A stretch of 64,000 nt of DNA from Anniella stebbinsi (Eukaryota > Chordata > Lepidosauria > Squamata > Anniellidae): contig JARDYH010000003.1 of NCBI GenBank assembly GCA_029215795.1, forward strand, positions 18,082,001 to 18,146,000. Direction: 5' to 3'. Within the stretch, counting starts at the first letter, position 1. Every line of letters starts with the position of its first letter. The notes beneath the pieces were generated by a model, which was not told the origin of the DNA, ran no database searches, and was given only the letters and a program-made list of their open reading frames with translations. Shown here piece by piece: positions 1 to 11,378 of this stretch. The translations under genes were made by a program, and so were the position numbers.

Positions 1-149
1 ATTATTAATTATATTTCCCACTATCAAAAACAACACTGGCCGTATCCCTTTAAATAAATGCTGTGTTTATGTGCAGAAAATTCTGTGGCTTTGTAGCTTT
101 AGTTCTTTTTGTACTCCTTTGTGACTGATGTCTATACAGTACTTCCTCA

Positions 150-370
150 CAAGGCTGCCAGAATGCTCAAGAATCACTGTAGCACAGCAGCTACAAGACT
201 GACATGTGGACCAAGGAAGTTCCTGGTTCAAATCTCATGTCTGCCATGATTTCAGTACATGGCCAGTGTTAAGGCTTCCCCTTCTAGAAGACGGGGTTAA
301 TAATAATAACGACTTTCTTAAATGGTTGTTATGAAGTTTACCGAGATAATAGATTTCATTGTTTAAGGCG
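150..370 (+). repeat. diverged tRNA-derived SINE (MIR/CORE-like)
   Basis: A B-box-like stretch (ggttcaaatctc, near 226-237) follows an A-box-like region. After it comes a line resembling the 'gttaataataat...cgactttcttaaatggttgttatgaagtttaccgagat' body of MIR-type SINEs. Strongly diverged, so family and borders are uncertain. Confidence 0.45.
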
Positions 371-1146
371 CTTCACAAAACATACATAAATGCGGAGGTT
401 ACGGTGCACTTCGAAAGGCAGTGAAGGAAAGTCTTGTCCTTTAGCTTGCCACATCAGCAGATTTACGTGCTGGTTCTCAGCCTGGCTGAGCTGTTGCTTT
501 TACATTGAGCTTTATTCAAGTTCTAGGAAGGAACTCTTCAACCAAATGCATGCTATTTCTGGCACATCAAACGTGCAACGCAATGCTGTTGCCCTGATGT
601 GAAGAGATGGATTTGGCTTGTAGTTGTGCTCCTCTGACCCCTGCAGAAAGGGGTTGTTGTAGACTCTGTAGTAGAGGGTGGAGAGAACTCTCCGTGAGCA
701 GTACTGGGGATATATGCACCATGTCCTTGCACAGCAGATGCACGCTCTAACAAATGATCAGTAATAGGGTGTGATCACCCATTGGCTGCAGGAAGTGGAA
801 GTTGTGCTGGGGAGGAGGGGAAGTGATGTCTAAACATTTCCTTTCTACATTTGAGACATTTCCTTTCTACCCCCACGCGCCATAGATGATCAGCGCTGTC
901 AGTAAGTACAGCTGCTTGGAATTAAGGTGCCATACAGTGTTTTTGGGTTTGTACCCCAATGTCCATTCTGATCAGGTTACTTGGAAGCAAAATTCCAGCG
1001 ATTGCATTCAATGTTTGGAGTAGCAGGCTCCATTTAGCTTGTAGCATTGAATTCATGTTAAAGTTTAGTATATAACTGTATAATTATCCAGTAGTCTGGA
1101 TCCTGTTAATTGTCTATAAATCATATCAGAATCATTATTATAGCAC

Positions 1147-1243
1147 AGTCTTTCCTGACCTAGTGCCCTCTGGAGTAGCAGTCCACATGCTGGGAGCTGT
1201 AGATCAGAACAATTGGAGGGCACCAGGTTGGGAAATGCTGTTG
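1147..1243. repeat. short palindromic MITE of the 'agtcc' type
   Basis: The ends are imperfect inverted repeats: cctgacctagtgccctc on the left against gagggcaccaggttggg on the right. The centre has the 'gcagtccacatgctgggagctgtagatc' pattern shared with the copies at 5397, 26611, 52566 and 58037. Confidence 0.5.
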
Positions 1244-2343
1244 TAACACTAGCAAATCAAAGTCAAATGAATGCAGCCAGCACTATCCAGGATGAATGCA
1301 ATTCCAGTATTGAGTTCTTTGTGTGTAAAGGGTCAGCTCCGGAGAATCTGAAATGGTAATCTTATTGGAGCCGATGGTCATCATCAGGTGAAGTCAATGC
1401 CAGGTTTGAGACTGAATAATCTAGCACTGGAAGAAAAGGGAGAAATTAATGAATTATAAAGCGCAGTTTATGGAATGGGGAGCAGATCTGAAAAGATGTT
1501 CATAAGAGAGATGTTTGGATTAAAGAGCAGGCAAAAGAACCTAGGTTCAAATAGGTTACACTTCTCTACCACTTGCTGTATTCATCTGACCCAATGGTTC
1601 AGCTGCCTCCCTTGCTACAGTGCCCTGATTTCACTTTTGTGCCTGGTGGTGCAGAATAAAGCCCCCCCCTTCTCTCAGCCTTGGATGAGTTCTTGAGTCC
1701 TGGAGCATCTGACACCAAGCTTAAGTTTTCAGATAATGATGTTATTTATGTTGGCTAGCATCCTTGATGATGGAATGAGTATATCAAATTTATAAGTTGA
1801 TTATCAATGCCCAGCGAACGTGTGTGCACGTATCTGCAATGAGTGTATCAATTTTAGAGTTCACTTACTACTACAAGAACCAAACGTAAGCGGTACTCAG
1901 TATTTTCATAAAGGGGAGACATCTCTGGAAATAAAACATCTTTGTCTGCCCTGCAAACAGGTACTGCTTTATTAGTCCCCTGGGCAGTTTTCCCTCTACT
2001 TCTGTAAGACTGGAACCCATGTACAAGACCCTCAAGATCCATGATGAGTCTTAATTCGCCATTTGGGTATAATTGCCATTGAACCTTCATTTACTTACCT
2101 TCTACTTCTTTCCAACAGGAATAGTTCAATTGACATAAAAGTATACAATTTTACGTCCGAACAAATATGCATAGAATTGGATTCCAGTGTGTGTTTAGCC
2201 TTGGCAATTTTTGTTCCCCACTTGGGAAATGTAGACTGACTAAATAACTTTTGCTGGGCTATTTCTTAGTATTGAAACTTTGTAAATATTTCAGCCGTGC
2301 AATATTTACACTTTGTTGATGGATGCTATAAGCACAAAAAAAA

Positions 2344-2385
2344 GAGTGAGTGAGTGAGTGAGTGAGTGAGTGAGTGAGTGAGTGT
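2344..2385. repeat. (GAGT)n microsatellite
   Basis: About ten uninterrupted tetranucleotide repeats inside the MICAL3 intron. On the other strand it encodes a serine/leucine/threonine/histidine repeat, which is an artefact and not a gene. Confidence 0.95.
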
Positions 2386-5300
2386 GATGATGTTTGATAC
2401 CTTATTGTGTAGTACTTGATGGAGGCAATTTTGAGAAAACCCAAAATAAGTTAGACTGCAGCTTCATCTAGGGTGACTCAGCAAAAAGGTTGGATATGAT
2501 CCAAGTCTAAATTTAAATAGAGTATGTACTTAATAGATTGGTCCAGGCTTGTACATAGCCACTTTTCTAGTCAGTGACCAGCAGTGAATAATAATTTGTT
2601 CCTAGGAAACCACATAGAAGCTTTTGTTAATTCATAGAGAATTGGTCTTGGGTATACTTTCAGACTATCAATGTGCAACAAATTACTAATATAGTTATGT
2701 GTAAGCATACAGGCTAGTAATGTTCACGGGCTATAGTCGCCTTCGTAGACTTGCTTGATTCATTGGGTTACTCTGAGCATAGGGTTGCAGGAAAATGATT
2801 TCATCAATTATTTAATTGAAACATCAGTATACATAACTAGTTATTCAGTCCCCTAATTATTGAGTACCGTGAGTATTCCCCAGGGACTCTCCATGAGATT
2901 TGTTGAGATGTTCTATTAATGGCCCTGTTCTTCTACATGTACTGGGGGAAAATATTGTCACTATTGGATATAGGTTTATTTATATTAATAGCAAGAGGCT
3001 GGTCAATCTAATGGACTGTGACCTTGAACCTCCAACCTTTCAGCCTGCCTTATCTCCTGAATCCAGTGGCAGCTGTCTCCAATGTCAGAGTGGAACTCTG
3101 AAAGCAAGAGTGGCCTGTGCCTGCGTTTGGCTTAATTGCACCATTGACACAGGGCTGTGTTGTTGGACTCCATGAAAGCATGTTAAGATGTAATACCAAA
3201 TCATGGTTTGTGTTAATTGTGGCTCAGTCTCCAAACTCTGATATGTGTGGTTTTACTCTTCCCCCACCTTCCCTGATAAATCTCCAGATGCTATCTTGAA
3301 CAGTGGCCTCCGAGGGCAAAGTAATATCCAAACCATGGTTTGTCAGTTCTGACAAAAACACAGTTTGATTTGTAAACCATCTTCAAACCATCATTTTAGA
3401 TCCAGGATTAACAGCTGCCTACAAACCATTGTTTCTCAGGGGGCGTTGGTTTGAATGTCATGAGAAACCATGGTTTGGCATTACATTTGAATCTCTTATG
3501 AAGTATGCCATGTTTTTTGTGCTACAAATCTAAACCTAAATAGCAAGACGATGTTTATGTGCAATGGGTGAAAAGGTATTAACGGAATATAAATATATTG
3601 TTTAAAAAGTCAAACTGTGGAATGGGAATAACTGCATGGTTTACACAGTTTGTGTTTGTATGTGGAGGTAGAGAAAATGAGGGATTCTGTGTTGAGCTTT
3701 TTTTTCTTTTTACTTGACTGAGAAGGGTGAATTGGGATATTATGTAGAGAATTGAGAAGGACAGTAGCCTTGTAAGAGCAGTGGGGCGTAGACTGGAGAT
3801 GTAACAGCAGGGGAAAACTGCATCTGTTGGAAATTCTTCCTATCAGAAACATTTAGGCTCAGAGCTTCTGCGAGAAACAAAGGTGATCATCTGGGCCAAT
3901 TCACATGAGCACAGTGCAAGTTGCATTAATAGGAATAATTGATAGAATTGTACTTGTGGAGAAACAGTCTTGCGAGCATGTGATGTGGCGCCAGTCCATG
4001 AGAAACATATGCCACAATAGAATTTGTTTAAGGAGCCCCAAGACTCTGAATCCTGTGGAACCGTTCACCATGACATAGAGGACTTATTTATACATACTTG
4101 TGGCTGCCACTCAAACGTTTGGGAGGTGGGCCATGCTCACATGGAGGTGCTGTTTTGTGAACTGCTACCTCCATGTAGGGTCGGTATAAATGGCTGCTGT
4201 GATTTCCGTGATTGCAGCAGCTAGAACAAGGCTTCTGCAGTTATGGCAATGGCAGTATATATAGCCCTTGTGTGGAGGAGAAGGAGGAGGAGTAGCAGCA
4301 ATGGTGTCTGCAGAGGAGCACGTCCTAGGGGCTCTCAGCACGCTCCCCATGTGGTTCCAAGGAATCCACCAAGGTAGAAGCTATTCACAGCAGTCCGCTT
4401 AGTCTTGTCCAAGGAAGAATTTCAGTGGAGAAGGTTGGAATGTCCAGAGAGAATCATTGTTAGTAGGCTAACGTGACGGTGGATTTTTAGAACTGTTTTA
4501 TCCAAATGAAGCAAATTGGGGGCTTTGTATTCTTTCAGATATACCAAGATTGAAATACATACCCAATGCTGGTTCTTGAAAGAGGCCTATGAATAAATAA
4601 AACTTGTCTGACCAGGGTTTTTTTTAATAACAAAGAAATCTGTGTATGCATTGTTACACTACATAGATTTTCATTGAATGTCTTTCCCAAGCAACAGAGA
4701 TTTTTTAAAAAAATGTCTGCCAACGAGAAGACAGGGTACCTTGTAACATGTATATGTGGCCTAATATACACGACTTCCTCCATTTTAACCCTTCCCACAT
4801 CCAGTATAAATGTTTCTTCCTGTCTGAGAGAATCATATCACGCATTCACACACTATTTGCAAGCTGATGTGCCTTCTTTCTTGAACTTTTGGTCTGTCCT
4901 GTGTGTTACTGCTCTAGTTCTGTGATGGTCCCTTCTAAAAGTCCTTCCCTTCCCAGAGCTTATAGGTCTTCATAAATGAGAACTGTGACTCTTCCTTTCC
5001 ATTAAACGTGCATGTAACTCTTGATACCAATGGATTATCAATGTCCCTTTTTCATATACGTTTGGTTGCTCTTCCTGCTTATTAAACAGTGGAATCTCCC
5101 ATTCACATCCGTTCTACTTACAGAGTAACCAACGGGCCACAGTCTCTTTATAGGGATTCTTCTCCTCTTTATATATAATCTACTGCAACTGAGAAATGAA
5201 TTAAATAATTAACGGTTACTGTGAGTTCAAAGTACCCACCCATAGAAGAGGTTGTCTTCTGTATGGGTTACCTCCCTAGATTTACCTTTTGCCAGTTAGG

Positions 5301-5396
5301 AGGCACGCTTAGAACAGTGGCTCATACAGTATCATAGGGGGTGGGCTCTACCGAGGTTGTATAATTCATTCTTACACTTGCAAAAATGTAGAGTAG

Positions 5397-5526
5397 CCTC
5401 CCCCAACTTTGGGTTCCCAGATGTTGTTTGACTACAACTCTCATCATCCCCACCCAGCATGGTCAATTGTCAAGGATGCTGAGAATTATAGTCCAACAAC
5501 ATTTGGGAGCCCAACTTTGAGGAGGG
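5397..5526. repeat. palindromic MITE (agttgtagtcca family)
   Basis: Left arm 'cccaactttgggttccc' and right arm 'gggagcccaactttgagg' are inverted, and the inner arms 'tgactacaactctcatcatcc' and 'ggatgctgagaattatagtcc' pair as well. The whole unit can fold on itself. Same family as 1147, 26611, 52566 and 58037. Confidence 0.75.
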
Positions 5527-8500
5527 TTGGTTTAGCGAGTTTAAGAGTGAGAAGTGCGCTTCCAATTTTCATTCAGAAAAAGTATGCCTCTTCTGTAAGA
5601 AGTTTGGGGATACTGGTTTACTGTGATTTGGCTATCTGTTACCAAAACTTCTTTTTAAAAAAAATTATTGTACATATCAGTGGACAACATTCCTCAACTT
5701 TCTGTCTGCCCTGGCCATTGGATGTGCCATATATATAAACTATATGTAATAAAATATGCATTGAGGCCTTGCTTTGCCCTTCACACAAAATTTAAAAAAT
5801 GGGAAAGACCTATGGCCAAGATGTATTACTAAGTGATTTATAAAGATATCAGATGGTCTCACTTCTATGATGACAGGAGTCCAGAACTTTAGATCTTTTC
5901 TGTACATGGGGGAAGCTTATTAGCTGACAATCCCTCCACATACGTTGGTGTTTAACAATCCAGATTCAAGCACATTACCTATCACAATAATGGGTTGAGC
6001 CAAAGGTTCCCTTCTGTGAGTGGAAAGTGTCTTTTACACAGAAGGTGGGAATCTTTGGATCCATCCCATATATAATTTGATATGTTGTTCTGACCATTCT
6101 TCAGAAAAGAGGGCAGTTGGTCCTCCTGTTTTGCTCGAAGTTGCTTTTTGTTTTCTAAATACGCACTGCTTTCCATGGTCAACTCATTTATTTGGGCCCC
6201 ATCACAAAACAACAACAACATGCAATGTGCCAAACTTGAAGATGGCCACTTGAAACCTCTTTCCTCACCTGGTTTCTTGGGGACTTAATATTGCCCCACC
6301 TCCTTGGTGCTTTGATCTTTTCCCTACATGTGTTATTTAGGGTGAAAAGTCTGCAAGCACAAGAAATGTCAAATCTTGGCAGTTTTCCTTTGTCCCAGTA
6401 ATGTTTGTGGCCCACGCTGTTTTTGCTCTTGGTGCCACTGCTCTTCTCCATTACTCGTGTTGACAGGGGATGTTCCATCTGTAGACTGTTCCCCTTGTTT
6501 CTGCTTCTCCATTTCTTGTATTATTTTTTTCTTTTCTACTTTCTTCTTGTTGTTTCCTTTCTTTCTCACTCTTGTGCTTTTTTGTCCTTTTGCTTGTCTG
6601 TTTATTTTCACCCTCTTTCTCCTCCTCTCTTCCTCTCCACTTCCAATTTCCTCTGCCCTTCCCTTCTTCCTTTCCCATCTTTGGTCCTATTGAAGTTGAG
6701 CCCAATGCCGGGACACCACGCCGTAGACCTCTCTCCTTCTGCCCTTGCTGTGCCCACGAAGGTAATGTAATTTCTTGCATTCCCTCCATCCCTTTCCAAA
6801 TCGCAGCTGGATTGGCATAGAGACACTAGTCAGCTAGAAATAATACCATATGGTTCACCGCCAAACTTTTCCTTCTTCCCGTCAATCTCAATGAAACCCT
6901 CTATAACAGTCTTGTTATGAAGTGTGTCCGGCAGAATCTTAAAGGTACAGTATCCCTTTTTCAGCTGTGCATTGTGGGGGTAAGGACAGTTCTGGAGTGG
7001 TGGCAACAATGTCACAACCTAAAGCTTTTGTTTGGCATGTTCGGATTTCCCAAAGGGATCTTTGCAGAAATGGGAGTGAATCTCCTTCCCTTAAAAAAAA
7101 GAAAAGAAAATACAATTGTAAATTAAAGGAATACTGGTTTCCCCAACTTCCTTTGACTTTGAAATGCCAACCTCCTGATTTTCCATAATCCAGACTAGTC
7201 TCTTATGGTCCATATCTTGTTAAGCATATTTTTGACAGTATTCCAGATGGGCCTAGTTTCCCATTATAGAGTTTTCATTTTCCAAGGCATGGGGGAAAGG
7301 GGTGGAATGTGGCCGCCATGTGTAACTTCTGCTAATTACTGTATCTGCTTTCCATGGTGCGCTTTCATCAATTGTTCGTCCTTCCTCCCCACCCCTACCG
7401 TCTCCCTTTGCTCATTGGCTGTCCCCAAATCAAACGAAACGAATGAACAAAAGTTTTCATAGGTTAGTAATAACATGTATTTGGCTGTTTTGCTAAGCTG
7501 TTTTTTTCTGATAATCCTAACAGTGGAAAGGGTGGGGAGACTTCCCAGTGCTTTTCATGGCTCCACCGTACTGGACTTCTGCATGTGTAAGCTTGTTCTC
7601 TCTTTCTACCTTGGCTCTGAGGGCACCTTGTGCAGAGATGCTCAGAAAGGCATGATTAGAGCTGAGCAATGGATAGTGATAGCCATCTGTAATTGGGTAG
7701 GATTACAGTTTGTTTTAGTGCTTTGGAGGAGAAGAAGGTAGAGGAATGAGGGGTGGAAACCGGGCAACCCAGAACCTTTGGAGAGGACCTTGTACTAAAA
7801 TCTTCCCAAGCAAGGAAGATCAACGTATATAGTTTCAAGGACAACTCTGCCATCTAGTAGCAGCAAGCACTCAGAAATAACTGGAGAACTACATACAAAA
7901 TCCAAGAAGAATGAAATATTAATATTTCTGTTTGCAAGCGCAGCTCCGGGGCAAATAGTACCATGTTGCGATTGAAATTTTGGTATGGTACCAGGGCCAG
8001 ATAAAAATGTCTTTCGAAGCTGGACCCCAGCCTGTCAGTTGACCATCCCTCTTCTAGTGTTTGCCTTTCCATAACTCCAAAACAAGAATCTCTATTTGGA
8101 ATAAACACAGCAGTTTTGAATATAGATGTTACACCATTTACCCATCACTAGTCAGAGATTTTGCATTATAGGCCTTGCTCCAGCTTCTTAGAATAAACGT
8201 TAATTGCAAACTTGTCTGTGGTATGGATGAGAAAGAGGAATTAACTTTCTAGTAACGATCTAGAATTTGACAATGGTCTTTCCACATACCAAGTTCCTAA
8301 ACTATTTCAAGCTTTTAAAAATGTAGACGATTTAGCTCATAGTGATAATTAAATATTACTATTGGTGCAGAAAACATTTAGCCACCAAATCCCCTGAATC
8401 TGCAGTGGTTGAGCTGAGCCCCCCCCCCCCCCCCATGATTGGGATCACAAAATAGGACTTGACCTGCCATTTGAAATTATTTTCAGTATCCAAGCCCAAA

Positions 8501-9626
8501 ATAGGAGTTTCCTGGAAGGAGCTGCTCTCGTGTATTACTAGATATGGTTTGTGCATGTAGCTCTCGAAATTGTAGAAAGCCCCCGAAACATACAATCGCT
8601 ATGCTGTATATTTCACATCAGGCTTTGTCGTTAGGTTTACTGACTGAGGGTACGTTTGGTTTTCAACTAAGCTTTGATGAGGTGCTTGGAAGGCACCACT
8701 CTTTCTCCTGCTTTTTGTATTAGCAAATACAGCTTTTTTTCTCATGTCATTCTATCATGGAGGAGTAGACTTCAGCTGGTGAAGCTGCAGTTGATGGTAC
8801 CTATATTTATGCCCTAGAAGACTCAGATTAAAAAAGTAAGGAGCCATTGAGGCAGATCAACCTGGTATGAGTGATAAAGCAGACATAAAGGAAACATATT
8901 GATGGTAGAGGCCAGGAACTAGTTGCTTTCAGTCATTAAAGGTAATGTAGATGGCTTACAAAGGAAAGAGCATTGCGTATCGGATAACTAGTATGGGGCA
9001 TATTAACCTATAGATGGCTAAAATCCACCCTGAAACAGCCCAGCAAGGACGTGCTGGTGCTGAATTCATAGTGGCCTTTCCAGTTTTCACTTGGTAGCCA
9101 TAAGTCAAGTTCACTATCAGAAGAGTAGGTGTGAGAGATTCATCAGAAGGGTAGGTGTGAGAGATTCATTCAGATACATCAGAGCATCCATGCATCACTT
9201 AATTGCCATCTCGCAAAATTGTCAATGGGAAAACATAGCTTGAAATGTCGGCTGTGTTGAGCCCAGTCCGGAGCTTTGTTCAAATGTGTTGAAATTATCC
9301 GAACAATAAAAGAAAAGTACTGAGTAGACTATTGTAATTCTGACTCTTTAGCCTAGTTTGGGGGGTGGGGTGGGAGGAATGTGGGAAGACAGATTCAGGG
9401 CACATGGCTCCAGTGGAGATGTTTTTACAGGAAGTGACCCTCCTTCCTGTGCACTGTAGGCAAACTAAACAAGCACACCTAATGAGAGTGCTCTGGCAGC
9501 ATCTTCCTTGGCTTTCTTTGCACATTTTGCCCCCCCCCTCCATTTTTTTGTTCCTGCCTGCCTGCTGGGCTCGTGGAAATGCCAGCTGATCTCTCTGAAA
9601 GCTAACCCAGAGTCTTCTCTTGGCAG

Positions 9627-9726
9627 GCATGGGGAAGAAGGATGACCCCAAGCTGATGCAAGAGTGGTTCAAACTGGTGCAGGAGAAGAATGCTTTGGTG
9701 CGCTATGAGTCGGAGCTGATGATATT
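9627..9726 (+). CDS. MICAL3: MICAL3 third-from-last exon (start of bMERB domain part)
   Basis: Encodes ...[20 protein letters not shown] followed by [12 protein letters not shown]. The [15 protein letters not shown] pattern is the hallmark of the C-terminal bMERB coiled coil of MICAL-family proteins, which binds Rab8/Rab10-class GTPases. The exon follows a pyrimidine-rich acceptor (...cttctcttggcag) and ends at a consensus donor (gtaagt at 9727). Its first two bases complete a codon begun in an unseen upstream exon. Its last two bases (TT) join the T of the exon at 11249 to make Phe, restoring MIFARELELEDR. MICAL3 is a flavin mono-oxygenase that oxidises actin methionines and acts in vesicle exocytosis and cytokinesis; only the C-terminal Rab-binding end is in this window. 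I chose MICAL3 over MICAL1/2 from the C-terminal sequence and from BID lying next door. Confidence 0.92.
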
Positions 9727-9962
9727 GTAAGTGAGCAGTGAACTTTCTGCACAGTTGGCTCTCAGAGGCAGCCGCCTCCAGGCAAGCATACTGTTGTGGA
9801 GCCAGTATCTACTTTCACCTTGGCTATGAAGATGTTAGGCAGATGGGAAAACTACTGCTCTCAGATAAAGTTAATTAGAAGATCTGCTTCAGAATAGATG
9901 GCTGAAAGGCTCACAAGTTTGGAAAGACCCCTACCTGAGACTATCTACCAGTCAGAGTAGAC

Positions 9963-10266
9963 CTGGGGTGCAGGACTTCTTTCAATCCGAGGGCCAAATT
10001 CCATTTTGGAGATGCTCTTGGGGGCCACATTCCAATGGTGGGCGGGGCCAAAGGCAAAACGGATGAGGCAAAAATACCAGCATATCTTAGCTTAAAGTGC
10101 TTCCTGCCAGTAACTAAGCCTTAGGAGAGGCATTTCTCCCTTTTAGAATAGAGATGGGGCGAACTGCACAAAGTTTGGGAAACTACCAAACAATCAGTGG
10201 TTGGGGGATATGTGGTGGGGCTTCTTGGGGAGTTTTGGCCCCCAGGTCTAAGTTTCTGCACCCTTG
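9963..10266. mobile_element. hAT-like MITE inserted in a LINE tail, with 8-bp TSD
   Basis: The ends ctggggtgcag and ctgcacccttg are imperfect inverted repeats. The element is flanked by gagtagac (9955-9962) and gagtgggc (10267-10274), 6 of 8 identical, as expected for an old 8-bp hAT target-site duplication. The flanking DNA reads continuously as a LINE 3' tail once the element is removed. The C/G-rich interior ('gggggccacattcc', 'ggcggggccaaaggc') resembles common lizard hAT MITEs. Confidence 0.7.
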
Positions 10267-10274
10267 GAGTGGGC

Positions 10275-10332
10275 AGTACTGGGCTAGATAGACCAGTGGC
10301 CCGATTCGGTATGAGGCAGCTTCCTATGTTCT
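10275..10332 (+). repeat. CR1-type LINE 3' tail
   Basis: The text 'gggctagatagaccagtggcccgattcggtatgaggcagcttcctatgttc' is the 3' tail of a LINE family also seen at 33298, 36440, 42795 (minus) and 43505 (minus). Its upstream part lies at about 9930-9962, before the inserted MITE. Confidence 0.65.
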
Positions 10333-10855
10333 CAACATGGCCCAGCAGCCCTCAACACTGATTTCCCACAATGCACTATGACAACCTTCTGATCATGCAA
10401 GACTTGGTCTCGCCTATCCATGCAGCAGAATGACATGGTAGAGGACTGAGATGGTGGAGTGGACCGAACTACTTCAGACTGTAAGTAGGGGTGGTACTGT
10501 TTTAGATGTCCTCTTATGTTAAAAAAAACTCCCTGCACAAAGGAACCCAACACAGTCCTCTTTGCTAGACTAATTTTTTTTCTTTCCAGTTTTATTTATT
10601 TACGTGAAGAGCATTTAAAAGTGGGAGTCCCTCACCTACAGTCTGAAGAGGTACAGTCCATTCTACCATCCACTCACGCACCCCAGTGTCAACTCATTTT
10701 CTTGCATGGACAAACCAGGCTTTTGACAGAACTGGTGGAGTGGAGTGGCTCATAATAAGAGCTGGAAAGTCCTCTGCTCAAATGTCACAGCCATCATGGC
10801 TTATTTAACTCACATAAACCTCCATTGTTTAATTCTCAAATAACCCATGGTGGCC

Positions 10856-10984
10856 AGGTTCGCACAACATGATGCAACTAATTGGGGGTTGCCTATTCAA
10901 AATGGTGGCTGCATTTGCTCAGCATGCACTGTAGCTCATCAGGGGTCATTTAACCTACGATAACCCACCATGTCATGCGAACAG
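10856..10984. mobile_element. MITE with gttcgcac-type terminal inverted repeats
   Basis: Left end gttcgcacaacatg and right end catgtcatgcgaac are inverted. Similar ends occur at 55846-56181 (ggttcgcacataaca / tgttacgtgtgaac) and as gttcggacatcac near 46968, suggesting one hAT-like superfamily with several subfamilies in this window. Confidence 0.6.
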
Positions 10985-11248
10985 GGGTTAATGATTCAAT
11001 ATATTCCTCTTGATCTCTTGGTGGAAAACCTGACATTTGTGTTAATAAAGGAAGGTTGTTTAAAAAAAAGAAAAGAAAAAAGAGTCCCAATACTGCTGAA
11101 GGGTCACTTGGCTCTCAGAACTGAAAAGGTAGGGAAAGACACAGGAGCAGTTCACTTCCTGGACACATTAGATTTTAGAAAGTAGTTTTAGACTCTTGCT
11201 GGAATAACCCAAACCAGAGATATGCCCATTCTCCTTTTTGCCTTGCAG

Positions 11249-11322
11249 TGCTCGGGAGTTGGAGCTAGAGGACAGGCAAAGCCGGCTACAACAAGAGCTT
11301 CGGGAAAGGATGGCAGTAGAAG
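11249..11322 (+). CDS. MICAL3: MICAL3 penultimate exon (bMERB coiled coil)
   Basis: Encodes ARELELEDRQSRLQQELRER then MAVE: a charged heptad-rich helix typical of the middle of the bMERB domain. Acceptor ccttgcag ends at 11248 and the donor gtgagt begins at 11323. The exon is 74 nt. It takes up the split Phe codon from the previous exon and passes a split Asp codon (G then AT) to the terminal exon, so all three exons join in one frame without a stop. In MICAL proteins this helix bundle folds back to inhibit the mono-oxygenase and calponin-homology part until a Rab binds; that is family knowledge, not visible here. Confidence 0.93.
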
Positions 11323-11378
11323 GTGAGTTCTGTCAGGTGTACTCTTGTTCCCACTAGTAAAACCCAACTAAATCTTTG

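Larger units (their letters stand above)
1..9626 (+). other. MICAL3: MICAL3 intron (3' part), no exon recognised
   Basis: I see no convincing coding exon here. The stretch is taken as intron because the exon at 9627 starts mid-codon after a good acceptor, so an upstream exon must lie outside the window or be unrecognised. It holds a diverged SINE near 150-370, a short palindromic repeat at 1147-1243, a GAGT microsatellite at 2344-2385, remnants around 3186-3475 carrying 'ccaaaccatggttt'-type inverted motifs, a palindromic repeat at 5397-5526, a pyrimidine-rich tract at 6480-6700, and a run of 16 C at 8419-8434. The intron assignment is inference from splice phase. Confidence 0.7.
9727..11248 (+). 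other. MICAL3: MICAL3 intron with nested repeats
   Basis: Donor gtaagt at 9727 and acceptor ccttgcag ending at 11248. It contains a CR1-type LINE 3' tail interrupted by a hAT-like MITE (9963-10266), an imperfect inverted pair (about 10385-10500 against 10625-10715), and a MITE at about 10856-10984 with ends gttcgcacaacatg and catgtcatgcgaac. No coding sequence was recognised. Confidence 0.85.

Noticed and set aside
6671..6762. Possible MICAL3 exon (KLSPMPGHHAVDLSPSALAV... with aag|gtaatg donor)
   Set aside because: The donor is good and a long pyrimidine tract precedes it, but the residues do not resemble any part of MICAL3 that I recognise, and the reading extends into the pyrimidine tract.
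6369..6820. Several overlapping open frames on both strands at 6.4-6.8 kb
   Set aside because: They come from a low-complexity pyrimidine-rich tract; composition is repetitive and no motif is recognisable.
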